Below, one piece after another: positions 11,797 through 22,238 of a stretch of 64,000 nt of DNA. The notes under the pieces were generated by a model. It was not told where the DNA came from, made no database searches, and worked only from the letters and a program-made list of their open reading frames with translations. The DNA comes from Ampullaceana balthica (lineage: Eukaryota > Mollusca > Gastropoda > Lymnaeidae), in contig CALYLW010000185.1 of the NCBI GenBank assembly GCA_944989445.1, positions 190,001 through 254,000 on the forward strand, given 5' to 3'. A program made the translations under genes and the position numbers. Numbering within the stretch: position 1 is the stretch's first letter; every line of letters begins with the position of its first letter.

Positions 11797-13709
11797 GTAG
11801 GAGGCGATAGGTGGACACTGGTCACTGGACTACAACATGTAGGAGGCGATAGGTGGACACTGGTCACTGGACTACAACATCTAGGAGGTGATAGGTGGAC
11901 ACTGGTCACTGGACTACAACATGTAGGAGGCGATAGGTGGACACTGGTCACTGGACTACAACATGTAGGAGGCGATAGGTGGACACTGGTCACTGGACTA
12001 CAACATGTAGGAGGCGATAGGTGGACACTGGTCACTTGACTACAACATGTAGGAGGCGATGGGGGACACTGGTCACTGGACTACAACATGTAGGAGGCGA
12101 TAGGGTGGACACTGGTCACTGGACTACAACATGTAGGAGGCGATAGGTGGACACTGGTCACTGGACTACAACATGTAGGAGGCGATGGGTGGACACTGGT
12201 CACTGGACTACAACATGTAGGAGGCGATGGGTGGACACTGGTCACTGGACTACAACATGTAGGAGGCGATAGGTGGACACTGGTCACTGGACTACAACAT
12301 GTAGGAGGCGATAGGGTGGACACTGGTCACTGGACTACAACATGTAGGAGGCGATAGGGTGGACACTGGTCACTGGACTACAACATGTAGGAGGCGATAG
12401 GTGGACACTGGTCACTGGACTACAACATGTAGGAGGCGATAGGTGGACACTGGTCACTGGACTACAACATGTAGGAGGCGATAGGTGGACACTGGTCACT
12501 GGACTACAACATGTAGGAGGTGATAGGTGGACACTGGTCACTGGACTACAACATGTAGGAGGCGATAGGTGGACACTGGTCACTGGACTACAACATGTAG
12601 GAGGCGATGGGTGGACACTGGTCACTGGACTACAACATGTAGGAGGCGATAGGTGGACACTGGTCACTGGACTACAACATGTAGGAGGCGATGGGTGGAC
12701 ACTGGACTACAACATGTAGGAGGCGATGGGTGGACACTGGTCACTGGACTACAACATGTAGGAGGCGATAGGTGGACACTGGTCACTTGACTACAACATG
12801 TAGGAGGCGATGGGTGGACACTGGTCACTGGACTACAACATGTAGGAGGTGATAGGTGGACACTGGTCACTGGACTACAACATGTAGGAGGCGATAGGTG
12901 GACACTGGTCACTGGACTACAACATGTAGGAGGCGATGGGTGGACACTGGTCACTGGACTACAACATGTAGGAGGCGATGGGTGGACACTGGTCACTGGA
13001 CTACAACATGTAGGAGGTGATAGGTGGACACTGGTCACTGGACTACAACATGTAGGAGGCGATAGGTGGACACTGGTCACTGGACTACAACATGTAGGAG
13101 GCGATAGGTGGACACTGGTCACTGGACTACAACATGTAGGAGGCGATAGGTGGACACTGGTCACTGGACTACAACATGTAGGAGGCGATAGGTGGACACT
13201 GGTCACTGGACTACAACATGTAGGAGGCGATAGGTGGACACTGGTCACTGGACTACAACATGTAGGAGGTGATAGGTGGACACTGGTCACTGGACTACAA
13301 CATGTAGGAGGCGATAGGTGGACACTGGTCACTGGACTACAACATGTAGGAGGCGATGGGTGGACACTGGTCACTGGACTACAACATGTAGGAGGCGATA
13401 GGTGGACACTGGTCACTGGACTACAACATGTAGGAGGCGATGGGTGGACACTGGACTACAACATGTAGGAGGCGATGGGTGGACACTGGTCACTGGACTA
13501 CAACATGTAGGAGGCGATAGGTGGACACTGGTCACTGGACTACAACATGTAGGAGGCGATAGGTGGACACTGGTCACTGGACTACAACATGTAGGAGGCG
13601 ATGGGTGGACACTGGTCACTGGACTACAACATGTAGGAGGCGATAGGTGGACACTGGTCACTGGACTACAACATGTAGGAGGCGATAGGTGGACACTGGA
13701 CTACAACAT
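11797..13709. repeat. 42 bp minisatellite, about 46 copies
   Basis: Each unit contains CACTGGACTACAACATGTAG followed by GAGGCGATAGGTGGACACTGGT-type sequence. Copies are nearly identical. Recurrent variants are GATGGG for GATAGG, GGTG for GGCG, and a few copies lacking the short GTCACTG stretch (near 12700 and 13450). CTACA..TGTAG can form a 5 bp stem in each unit. The unit is divisible by three, which gives long Ser/Pro-rich minus-strand frames that break at small indels. Confidence 0.97.
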
Positions 13710-13712
13710 ATT

Positions 13713-14170
13713 GTCTGGAGGTCATTGTGTGGATATGTCAGTGTGTGGAGGTCAGTGTGTGGAGGTCATTGTGTGGATATGTCAGTGTGAGTCATGTGGG
13801 ATAGTCAGTGTGTGGAGGTCAGTGTGTGGAGGTCAGTGTGTGGAGGTCAGTGTGTGGGTAGGTCAGTGTGAGGTCAGTGTGTGGACGTCAATTTGTGGAG
13901 GTCAGTGTGTGGGTAGGTCATTGTGTGGATGTCAGTGTGTGGGTAGTTCAGTGTGTGGGTAGGTCATTTTGTGGAGGTCAATGTGTGGAGGTCAGTGTGT
14001 GGTTAGGTCATTGTGTAGAGGTCAGTGTGTTGGTAGGTCATTGTGTGGAGGTCAGTGTGTGTGTAGGTCAGTGTGTGGGTAGGTCAGTGTGTGGGTAGGT
14101 CAGTGTGTGGGTAGGTCATTGTGTGGACTTCAGTGTGTGGAGGTCAGTGTGTGGAGGTTAGTATGTTGGT
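13713..14170. repeat. 14 bp GGTCAGTGTGTGG minisatellite
   Basis: About 30 imperfect copies of GGTCAGTGTGTGGA/GGTAGGTCAGTGTGTGG, starting directly where the 42 bp array ends. Confidence 0.93.
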
Positions 14171-14265
14171 AGTCGGATGGAGGTATCCATATCTGATATC
14201 GATCCCTACAACGCGAGACTTAACTGCTTGCTGTTTATGTTTTAACTATTCGATTCTATTGCATA

Positions 14266-14550
14266 TCTAAGAATGTGGGGAGTAACATCCGGTACAGGTA
14301 GTCTCTAAGAATGTGGGGAGTAACATCCGGTACAGGTAGTCTCTAAGAATGTGGGGAGTAACATCCGGTACAGGTAGTCTTTAAGAATGTGGGGAGTAAC
14401 ATCCGGTACAGGTAGTCTCTAAGAATGTGGGGAGTAACACCCGGTACAGGTAGTCTCTAAGAATGTGGGGAATAACACCCGGTACAGGTAGTCTCTAAGA
14501 ATGTGGGGAATAACACCCGGTACAGGTAGTCTCTAAGAATGTGGGGAGTA
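14266..14550. repeat. 38 bp minisatellite, about 7.5 copies
   Basis: Core GAATGTGGGGAGTAACATCC followed by GGTACAGGTAGTCTCTAA. Later copies carry AATAACACCC. Confidence 0.95.
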
Positions 14551-14687
14551 ATATATTAAAACTTCTATCAACTTTCCTTCAGCAATGGCGTTAATTGGAA
14601 CTTCTTTGAATTCATCAAACAATCAAAACTCAACATCCTCTCATCAAACAATCATTTGTGTCATCAAAACAAAGTTGTAACCTACAG

Positions 14688-14775
14688 GGCCGTATTAACA
14701 AGTCAAAGTCTTGTCATAAGGCCGTATTAACAAGTCAAAGTCTTGTCAAAAGGCCGTATTAACAAGTCAAAGATA
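14688..14775. repeat. 32 bp repeat, about 2.7 copies
   Basis: GGCCGTATTAACAAGTCAAA followed by GTCTTGTCA, three times; the last copy is diverged. Confidence 0.85.
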
Positions 14776-14898
14776 AAGTTTGTCATAGGTTCTCAAATCA
14801 CGAAGAAATACAAAAATGACCGTTGACTTTTGGTTCGATCGCAGTTGTTTGCTCGTGGACGCCATGATCTGGAATTTACGGCTCTCGGCTTACACTCG

Positions 14899-15112
14899 TG
14901 GTTTGTGTCCTCTTTTGGTTTTGGTCCTCTTGTGGTTTGTGTCCTCTTGTGGTTTGTGTCTTCTTGTGGTTTGTGTCCTCTTGTGGTTTGTGTCTTCTTG
15001 TGGTTTGTGTCCTCTTGTGGTTTGTGTCTTCTTGTGGTTTGTGTCCTATTGTGGTTTGTGTCTTCTTGTGGTTTGTGTCTTCTTGTGGTTTATGTCCTCT
15101 TGTTGTTTCTGT
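14899..15112. repeat. 17 bp minisatellite, about 12 copies
   Basis: Unit GTGTCCTCTTGTGGTTT with alternating GTCC/GTCT. All three plus frames give the same Cys/Leu/Val-rich shadow peptide, a 17 bp phase effect. Confidence 0.95.
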
Positions 15113-15156
15113 CCTTCCAATTAGAATTTTTTGGCATAGTCCTATGAACTGACGCA

Positions 15157-15270
15157 AAACATCCCATTGCAGAATAACATCCCATTACAGAATAGCATCC
15201 CATTACAGAATACCATCCCATTACAGAATAGCATCTCATTACAGAATAAACATCCCATAACAGAGTAACA
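15157..15270. repeat. 18-19 bp minisatellite, 6 copies
   Basis: Unit GCATCCCATTACAGAATA with single-base variants. Confidence 0.92.
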
Positions 15271-15559
15271 AACAACGACAACAAAACAATCCAAATGAAG
15301 CGATGGCTTCTCCAGACGACAAAATGAATAATCAGCCATGCGTGACGGCCCCTTAATTAGCTCTCTTCAGTCTTGTTTCTTGAACCTTTCAATACATCCC
15401 AGATTGTCTGCAGGTTTCCATACATTTAATTCTGATCTCCACTACGTCACTCTTGAACAGACGCGTAACTATGGCAACTCCAGTATACATCACAACTGAA
15501 CATAACTGTGAGATCTATGAATAACTTGGGTGCTATTTGTTATTGTATACCTACATATT
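15271..15559. other. Unique spacer
   Basis: Nothing recognised. Confidence 0.4.
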
Positions 15560-15992
15560 GGGTAGCTACACCCCAGGCAAGGCAACGTCAGGTAACTACA
15601 TCCAAGGCAACGTCAGGTAACTACATCCAAGGCAACGTCAGGTAACTACATCCAAGGCAACGTCAGGTAACTACATCCAAGGCAACGCAACGCCAGGTAA
15701 CTACATCCAAGGCAACGCAACGACAGGATACTACATCCAAGGCAACGTCAGGTAACTACATCCAAGGCAACGGAACGCCAGGTAACTATATCCAAGGCAA
15801 CGCAACGTCAGGTAACTACATTCAAGGCAACGTCAGGTAACTACATCCAAGGCAACGGAACGCCAGGTAACTATATCCAAGGCAACGCAACGTCAGGTAA
15901 CTACATTCAAGGCAACGTCAGGTAACTACATCCAAGGCAACGCAACGTCATGTAACTACATCCAAGGCAACGCAACGCCAGGTAACTACACC
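15560..15992. repeat. 24/29 bp minisatellite, about 16 copies
   Basis: Core GGTAACTACATCCAAGGCAA followed by CGTCA or CGCAACGTCA. The optional 5 bp CAACG block produces two unit lengths. A composite of four units appears twice (about 15765-15840 and 15840-15915). Confidence 0.93.
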
Positions 15993-16091
15993 GCCATCAC
16001 CCCACGCCTTTAAATATTGGATTATAAGTTTATGTCTTAAGTAGTCATACATTCGATTCATCAAGCCATACACAGAAACTCCATTCACTCT

Positions 16092-16640
16092 AGTCCAACC
16101 AGTCCAACCAACCATCCAACCCAACCAGCCAACCCAACCAGTCCAACCACCTCAGCCAACCCAACCAGCCAACCATCCCAACCAACCCAACCAGCCAACC
16201 AACCCAACCAGCCAACCCAACCAGCCAACCAAACCAGTCCAACCACCTCAGCCAACCCAACCAGTCAACCCAACCAGTCAACCCAACCAGCCAACCCAAC
16301 CAGCCAATCCAACCAGCCAACCCAACCAGCCAACCCAACCAGCCAACCCAACCAGCCAACCCAACCAGCCAACCCAACCAGCCAACCCAACCAGTCAACC
16401 CAACCAGCCAACCCAACCAGCCAACCCAACCAGCCAACCCAACCAGCCAACCCAACCAGCCAACCCAACCAGTAAACCCAACCAGCCAACCCAACCAGCC
16501 AACCCAACCAGCCAACCCAACCAGCCAACCCAACCAGCCAACCCAACCAGCCAACCCAACCAGCCAACCCAACCAACCAGCCAACCCAACCAACCAGCCA
16601 ACCCAACCAGCCAAACCATCTCTGCCAACCCAACCAGTCT
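16092..16640. repeat. 13 bp CCAACCCAACCAG minisatellite, about 42 copies
   Basis: Nearly uniform 13-mer array, less regular at 16092-16260 and 16560-16640. Minus-strand Trp/Leu/Gly/Val frames in three phases come from a unit whose length is not divisible by three and which lacks stops. Confidence 0.96.
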
Positions 16641-17462
16641 AGTTCTATAGCACATGTTCTCACTGTATAGTCAATAGTAACAATAAAAGTTTCTAGGAGA
16701 GGTTAAACTCCTCCCTCCTCCTCTCTCCTCATCCTCCCTCCTCCTCTCTCCTCCTCCTCCATCCTCCTCTCTTACTCCCATCTATTGTGGAGATAAGATT
16801 CTCATATGTGATAAATGTTGCCTGATGGAGAGAGAGAGAAGGGGGGGGGGCTGGCCTTTGAAAAACAGGATCAGTCTGCCATAATCAACTGTAGTACATA
16901 CAACAATAGTTCTCTATAGTAGCGACCACAACAAAGACAGACCCAAAAAAAGATAATAAAAAACTTACTTGGTCAAAGGTCACAGACAATAAAACCAAAA
17001 AATGATAATTCTCTTAGAACCATTCTTTTGATGGCGCGACAACGGCCCATGACTAAATGGCCCCCCTCCTGCACCCCGAACCGGGTCCCCGTCCTGCCCC
17101 GCCACGCTAACTTAGCCACATTGTCTCCCCCCACTTTTGAAGTTTCGTCAATAAAAGACCTCGCCGTAGTCTCGGTACGTGATGGCGAAATTCTACGGGC
17201 GCATATTTTTTTAAGGTAAATCCTTGCTGGTCTATATGTCGAGTTATCTCATCTTTATGGATGAGCAAGGACGCTCGGGAAAATAAACGGGAGAGAATTG
17301 GACAACATGGGAGACCAACCGCAGCTGGAGACAGTACACTGTTCTGGTAGGATACAGTCTTATCCACAGAAATAAATGGGCGCTTATCCACGTGGTACAG
17401 CGGTACAGGAAGGGTCTAATTTACATAAGCTGCAGTTGTTCAGGTCAAGGTGGCACAACAAC
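16641..17462. other. Unique spacer with CT-rich and G-run tracts
   Basis: A CT-rich CTCCTC tract lies at about 16710-16775, and GAGAGA followed by a 9 bp G run at about 16828-16850. Short open frames on both strands at 17028-17391 overlap each other and match nothing I recognise. Confidence 0.4.
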
Positions 17463-17605
17463 ATGGTGGTGGTGCTACAGGCGGTGGTGGTGGTGGTGGT
17501 ATTACAGGCGGTGGTGGTGGTGGTGGTGGTGGTGTTACAGGTGGTGGTGGTGGTGATGTTACGGGAGGTGGTGTTGTTACTGGTGGTGGTGGTGTTACGG
17601 AAGGC
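17463..17605. repeat. GGT trinucleotide-rich repeat
   Basis: Runs of GGTGGTGGT interrupted by TATTACAGGC or TGTTACAGG every 30-40 bp. The G-pair density on the plus strand would permit weak two-tetrad quadruplexes. Confidence 0.9.
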
Positions 17606-17910
17606 TGTGGTAGAGTTGTGAAAGCCGTTTCATGCTCTTTCACACACACCGTCAATTTTGGTGCGTTTTGTTGCGTATTTTGTGGCAAGGGTTGGTAGAG
17701 AGATGTCAAGGGTAAAAGGTCAGATCATGAATTTAAAGTAGAGGGTGGGGTTATGTTTTAAATGACAGGGGGTGGTAATGTTTTGTTGCTAAATGGCGTG
17801 CTGTCAAATATTTGATTAAATGCTCCGAGACATAGATAACAAAAAAATTTTCAGAGACATAAAATGATTAGGCTAATCATTTATTATCTCTTCAGACAAA
17901 TAAAATACAT

Positions 17911-18048
17911 GTATCTAATATATAAATATGAAAGTTTGTTTGTTGCCCATAGAATTCCACACCGTTGGACCTTAGGGTGCTGAAATTTTGCATGGGACCC
18001 TCATTTGACCCGGGATAGGTCATAGGCTATGTTTCAACCCCAGGTTAC
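17911..18048 (+). mobile_element. Interspersed repeat, family B, left arm of an inverted pair
   Basis: Starts with a TCTAATATATAAATATGAAA tail, then AGAATTCCACACCGTTGGAC, GCTGAAATTTTGCATGGG, CCCGGGATAGGTCATAGGCT and ATGTTTCAACCCCAGG. Its core (17951-18048) is the reverse complement of 18412-18505. Confidence 0.75.
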
Positions 18049-18409
18049 CTGTTGCTTTTTTGCGTATATGAGCTATATAAAGGTTAGTTTGAGCGTTAGC
18101 TACTGTGAATAATTCTTGACCAAACTTGGTATATAAGTACGTGAGAGCCTTTATTAACATACTGCAGTGCACTGAACTCATAATGTCCCATTTCTTCGGG
18201 GCCAGGGGCACCAAATGCCTTTTTTCGGGTAATGTTTAAGATTTTATCCCCCATTCGATTTTATAAGATCTTGAGAAATAAAGAGATTAATTTCATTTAT
18301 TCTTCTTAACAACAATAAATAGTTTTATTTAATTCACACTTCTTAGCATCAATAAACAGAATAGTAAATCAAGGTTACCCTGAGTAGGGTTAGGTTACCC
18401 CCAGGGGTA
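18049..18409. other. Core between the two family B arms
   Basis: Unique AT-rich sequence. It contains no transposase-like frame; the longest is a 64-codon frame on the minus strand with no recognised domain. It ends with a GGTTACCC-rich segment next to the right arm. Confidence 0.5.
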
Positions 18410-18582
18410 GTCACCTGGGGTTGAAACATAGCCTATGACCTGTGCCGGGTCAAATGAGGGTTCCATGCAAAATTTCAGCACTCTAGGTCCAACGGTGTGG
18501 AATTTTTTTATTATTATTTTTTAAAAATCTGTTTAATATTTTTTTTTAAATGGTGAAACGCCGGATACCCTAGCTAGTAGTC
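18410..18582 (-). mobile_element. Interspersed repeat, family B, right arm of an inverted pair
   Basis: Minus orientation of the family B core, followed by an A/T-rich segment and the terminus GCCGGATACCCTAGCTAGTA. That terminus matches the start of the 8071 copy in reverse complement. With 17911-18048 it forms an inverted repeat of about 95 bp around a unique core of about 360 bp. Confidence 0.75.
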
Positions 18583-18700
18583 CATAATTTTGTCTACGTG
18601 AAATAGTTTATCCCATTTATTGACTAAACATGTTTTGGCTTACTACTATTGTCAACGACATGTACATGTGATGATTGTCTGTCAGTATGGTTGTTTGTTT

Positions 18701-19000
18701 ATGTCACTGTTTGTATCTCAATGTCACTGTTTGTATCTCAATGTCACTGTTTGTATCTCAATGTCACTGTTTGTATCTCAATGTCACTGTTTGTATCTCA
18801 ATGTCACTGTTTGTATCTCAATGTCACTGTTTGTATCTCAATGTCACTGTTTGTATCTCAATGTCACTGTTTGTATCTCAATGTCACTGTTTGTATCTCA
18901 ATGTCACTGTTTGTATCTCAATGTCACTGTTTGTATCTCAATGTCACTGTTTGTATCTCAATGTCACTGTTTGTATCTCAATGTCACTGTTTGTATCTCA
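18701..19000. repeat. 20 bp perfect tandem array, 15 identical copies
   Basis: ATGTCACTGTTTGTATCTCA repeated 15 times without a single difference. The three plus frames all stay open, with a Cys/Leu/Val/Ser shadow peptide. Confidence 0.98.
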
Positions 19001-19045
19001 ATCTTCCACAAACCGATTTTAGAGAAGAATAAAAATATATAATTA

Positions 19046-19575
19046 AAAAACCCATAAAAACCAAGTTTTTGACTATAAATCCTTTATGTACGAGACGTAA
19101 CTAATTGAATGTCCATTATAAGTCGCAGCGCAAGACCCTCCAAAAATACAAAATTGTAGTTATGTCTCGTAAAACATGTTTAATATAATGCGCACCGATC
19201 ACGAATAAATGTTTATAAAAAATTTTGTCAATATAATACGCACCTTATTGCGCGACAGGAAAGGTTGTTCAATATAATACGCACGTTATTGCGCGACAGG
19301 AAAGGTTGTTCAATATAATACGCACCGCGACACTATAGCAAAAAAGTTAACATGTTACATAGAGATAAATAAAGATAATCTAAAAATTCATTAATTTAAT
19401 TACGGTACATTCGATTTATCAGAAAATTTGATACATCATTTTTATCATCGGCACGATTCTGCCTGCAAAAGTTCAGCTCACTAGCTTACGAGGAAGTGGG
19501 TTAAAAATCGATCCAAAGTTTTTCAGCAAGCAATAAAGGGCTCAGACACCACAAGTTAATATAAAGGATTTTAAA
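19046..19575 (+). mobile_element. Interspersed element, family A, copy 1
   Basis: Starts with AACCAAGTTTTTGACTATAA followed by ATCCTTTATGTAC and ends with AGTTAATATAAAGGATTT, so the ends share a short inverted ATCCTTTAT/ATAAAGGAT. Inside is a spaced motif GCRCATTATATTRAACA, seen as TTCAATATAATACGCAC on this strand. A conserved 3' half reads TAGCTTACGAGGAAGTGGG then ATCGATCCAAAGTTTT. This copy has a 40 bp internal duplication of the TATTGCGCGACAGGAAAGG segment (about 19240-19320). No coding capacity; class unknown. Confidence 0.85.
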
Positions 19576-20292
19576 AAATATTAAAGGGACTTATTAAAAT
19601 AAAGCATTCATTTTATAAATAGCAGTTTTATGATTACAGCGCAGTGTTTTATTGTGATTATTGTATGATTAAAACAATGTTAAAATTGTGATATATGATT
19701 CACTTATGTTTTATATAGACAACTGACGGAAGTTTTCAAAATAAATACACATCAGATTAAAAAATAACATAATACAGAACTTTCATTTATTTTATTTATT
19801 TTTATTTGATTCATTTATTATTATATTGAACAATTATATGCGGAACGTTCGAAAAGAGTTATTTTTGGTGCAGCACTATAAAACAATTCGATCGCAGCGC
19901 CACCTAACAGCATTACAAATTTCGCAGCGCCACTTAGTTACATCCATACATACAGACAACGGTAATTATGTATATTGATTGTTTAATTGTGATGATACCT
20001 ATTGTATGATTTGTATGATTTAAAACAAAGGTCTGTAGAGTATAGAAATCAAACAGGACATAATGCCGAAGGTGGTTCGATTGATTCCTCTAATCCTTCA
20101 GTATCGACTGTCCTGTTTGGTAACCTGGTAATATTCAACAGAACCTTGATGTTATGGGGCCGTCGAATTGCGAGGGGGGGGGGAGGGGGGGAAGGGGGGG
20201 GTCTCAAAATACGAAACATTAAAATAATGAACTGTAAATAATGAAATAATAATGATATGGAACAATCAACACAGAATAAATAGAGACGATAT
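19576..20292. other. AT-rich unique spacer, ending in a G-rich tract
   Basis: Segment 19842-19875 resembles the reverse complement of 44920-44950, sharing GAGTTATTTT and TGGTGCAG. A G-run tract of about 35 bp lies at 20173-20204. Nothing else recognised. Confidence 0.5.
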
Positions 20293-21716
20293 GGTGAGGT
20301 AATGTGAGGCAATGTGAGGTAATGTGAGGCAATGTGAGGTAATGTGAGGCAATGTGAGGTAATGTGAGGCAATGTGAGGTAATGTGAGGTAATGTGAGGT
20401 AATGTGAGGCAATGTGAGGTAATGTGAGGTAATGTGAGGCAATGTGAGGTAATGTGAGGTAATGTGAGTAATGTGAGGCAATGTGAGGTAATGTGAGGCA
20501 ATGTGAGGCAATGTGAGGTAATGTGAGGTAATGTGAGGCAATGTGAGGTAATGTGAGGTAATGTGAGGTAATGTGAGGCAATGTGAGGTAATGTGAGGTA
20601 ATGTGAGGCAATGTGAGGTAATGTGAGGCAATGTGAGGTAATGTGAGGTAATGTGAGGTAATGTGAGGTAATGTGAGGTAATGTGAGGCAATGTGAGGTA
20701 ATGTGAGGTAATGAAAGGCAATGTGAGGTAATGTGAGGCAATGTGAGGCAATGTGAGGTAATGTGAGGTAATGTGAGGTAATGTGAGGTAATGTGAGGCA
20801 ATGTGAGGTAATGTGAGTATGTGAGTATGTGAGTATGTGAGTATGTGAGTATGTGAGTATGTGAGTATGTGAGTATGTGAGTATGTGAGTATGTGAGGTA
20901 ATGTGAGTATGTGAGTATGTGAGTATGTGAGTATGTGAGTATGTGAGTATGTGAGTATGTGAGTATGTGAGTATGTGAGTATGTGAGTATGTGAGTATGT
21001 GAGTATGTGAGTATGTGAGTATGTGAGTATGTGAGTATGTGAGTATGTGAGTATGTGAGTATGTGAGTATGTGAGTATGTGAGTATGTGAGTATGTGAGT
21101 ATGTGAGTATGTGAGTATGTGAGTATGTGAGTATGTGAGTATGTGAGTATGTGAGTATGTGAGTATGTGAGTATGTGAGTATGTGAGTATGTGAGTATGT
21201 GAGTATGTGAGTATGTGAGTATGTGAGTATGTGAGTATGTGAGTCAATGTGAGGTAATGTGAGGTAATGTGAGGCAATGTGAGGTAATGTGAGGTAATGT
21301 GAGGTATGTGAGGCAATGTGAGGTATGTGAGGTAATGTGAGGTAATGTGAGGTAATGTGAGGTAATGTGAGGTAATGTGAGGTAATGTGAGGTAATGTGA
21401 GGTAATGTGAGGTAATGTGAGGTAATGTGAGGCAATGTGAAGTAATGTGAGGTAATGTGAGGTAATGTGAGGTAATGTGAGGTAATGTGAGGTAATGTGA
21501 GGCAATGTGAGGCAATGTGAGGTAATGTGAGGTAATGTGAGGTAATGTGAGGCAATGTGAGGTAATGTGAGGCAATGTGAGGTAATGTGAGGTAATGTGA
21601 GGCAATGTGAGGTAATGTGAGGCAATGTGAGGTAATGTGAGGCAATGTGAGGTAATGTGAGGCAATGTGAGGTAATGTGAGGCAATGTGAGGTAATTTGA
21701 GGTAATGTGAGGCAAT
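20293..21716. repeat. 10 bp GTGAGGTAAT array with an embedded 8 bp GTGAGTAT array
   Basis: The outer blocks (20293-20812 and 21244-21716) are 10-mers, GTGAGGTAAT or GTGAGGCAAT. The central block 20813-21243 is about 53 copies of the 8-mer GTGAGTAT, broken once near 20893 by a 10-mer. Nine-mer intermediates GTGAGTAAT (about 20465) and GTGAGGTAT (about 21303 and 21322) are present. The minus-strand frames of more than 500 codons (His/Thr/Leu/Ser) are repeat shadows. Confidence 0.97.
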
Positions 21717-21841
21717 AAAAGTTCACATATTTTGTAGAATTGACAAACAGTTAAACAAAACATTCTCGTTATAAGTACATAAGTGACATATTCTGTCTAA
21801 ATACATTGCTGTACATTTATGTCAAAATACATCACTGGCTT

Positions 21842-21998
21842 ATTCTGTAATAGAATGTCACTGACATATTCTGTCATATAATGTTACGAAAATATTCTGT
21901 CACAGAATGTTACTGACATATTCTGTCATAGAATGTTACTGACATATTCTGTAATAGAATGTTACTGGCATATTCTGTAATAGAATGTTACTGACATG
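21842..21998. repeat. 26 bp repeat, about 6 copies
   Basis: GTTACTGACATATTCTGTAA followed by TAGAAT, with substitutions. Diverged earlier copies reach back to about 21785. Confidence 0.85.
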
Positions 21999-22238
21999 AT
22001 ATACCAATCAACTCTATTAAATGAACTCCTGCATTGTTGGTCTAACTATTATAGATGATTTCAGCCCCATTTACTGGACATTTGGACTAAACAGAACTGT
22101 ATGATGACCTGATTCGAAGGATGATTTTTTTTTCTCTTCACGTCTGGCATGGCCACTGTCCCCACCTCTTACCTGTAAAGTTCGTCTAAAAGAAACTCTT
22201 CATCAAGCTAACACACACAAATCTATACAAATTTAACC
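21999..22238. other. Unique spacer
   Basis: Nothing recognised. Confidence 0.4.

Noticed and set aside
17463..17698. Glycine-rich protein frame over the GGT repeat
   Set aside because: Short, simple-sequence driven, and opposed by a proline-rich frame on the other strand over the same repeat.
20049..21763. Minus-strand open frames of 514-538 codons over the 10/8 bp array
   Set aside because: The repeat unit lacks stop codons in every phase, so all frames stay open. The peptides are pure His/Thr/Leu/Ser repeats, and frames begin and end with the array.
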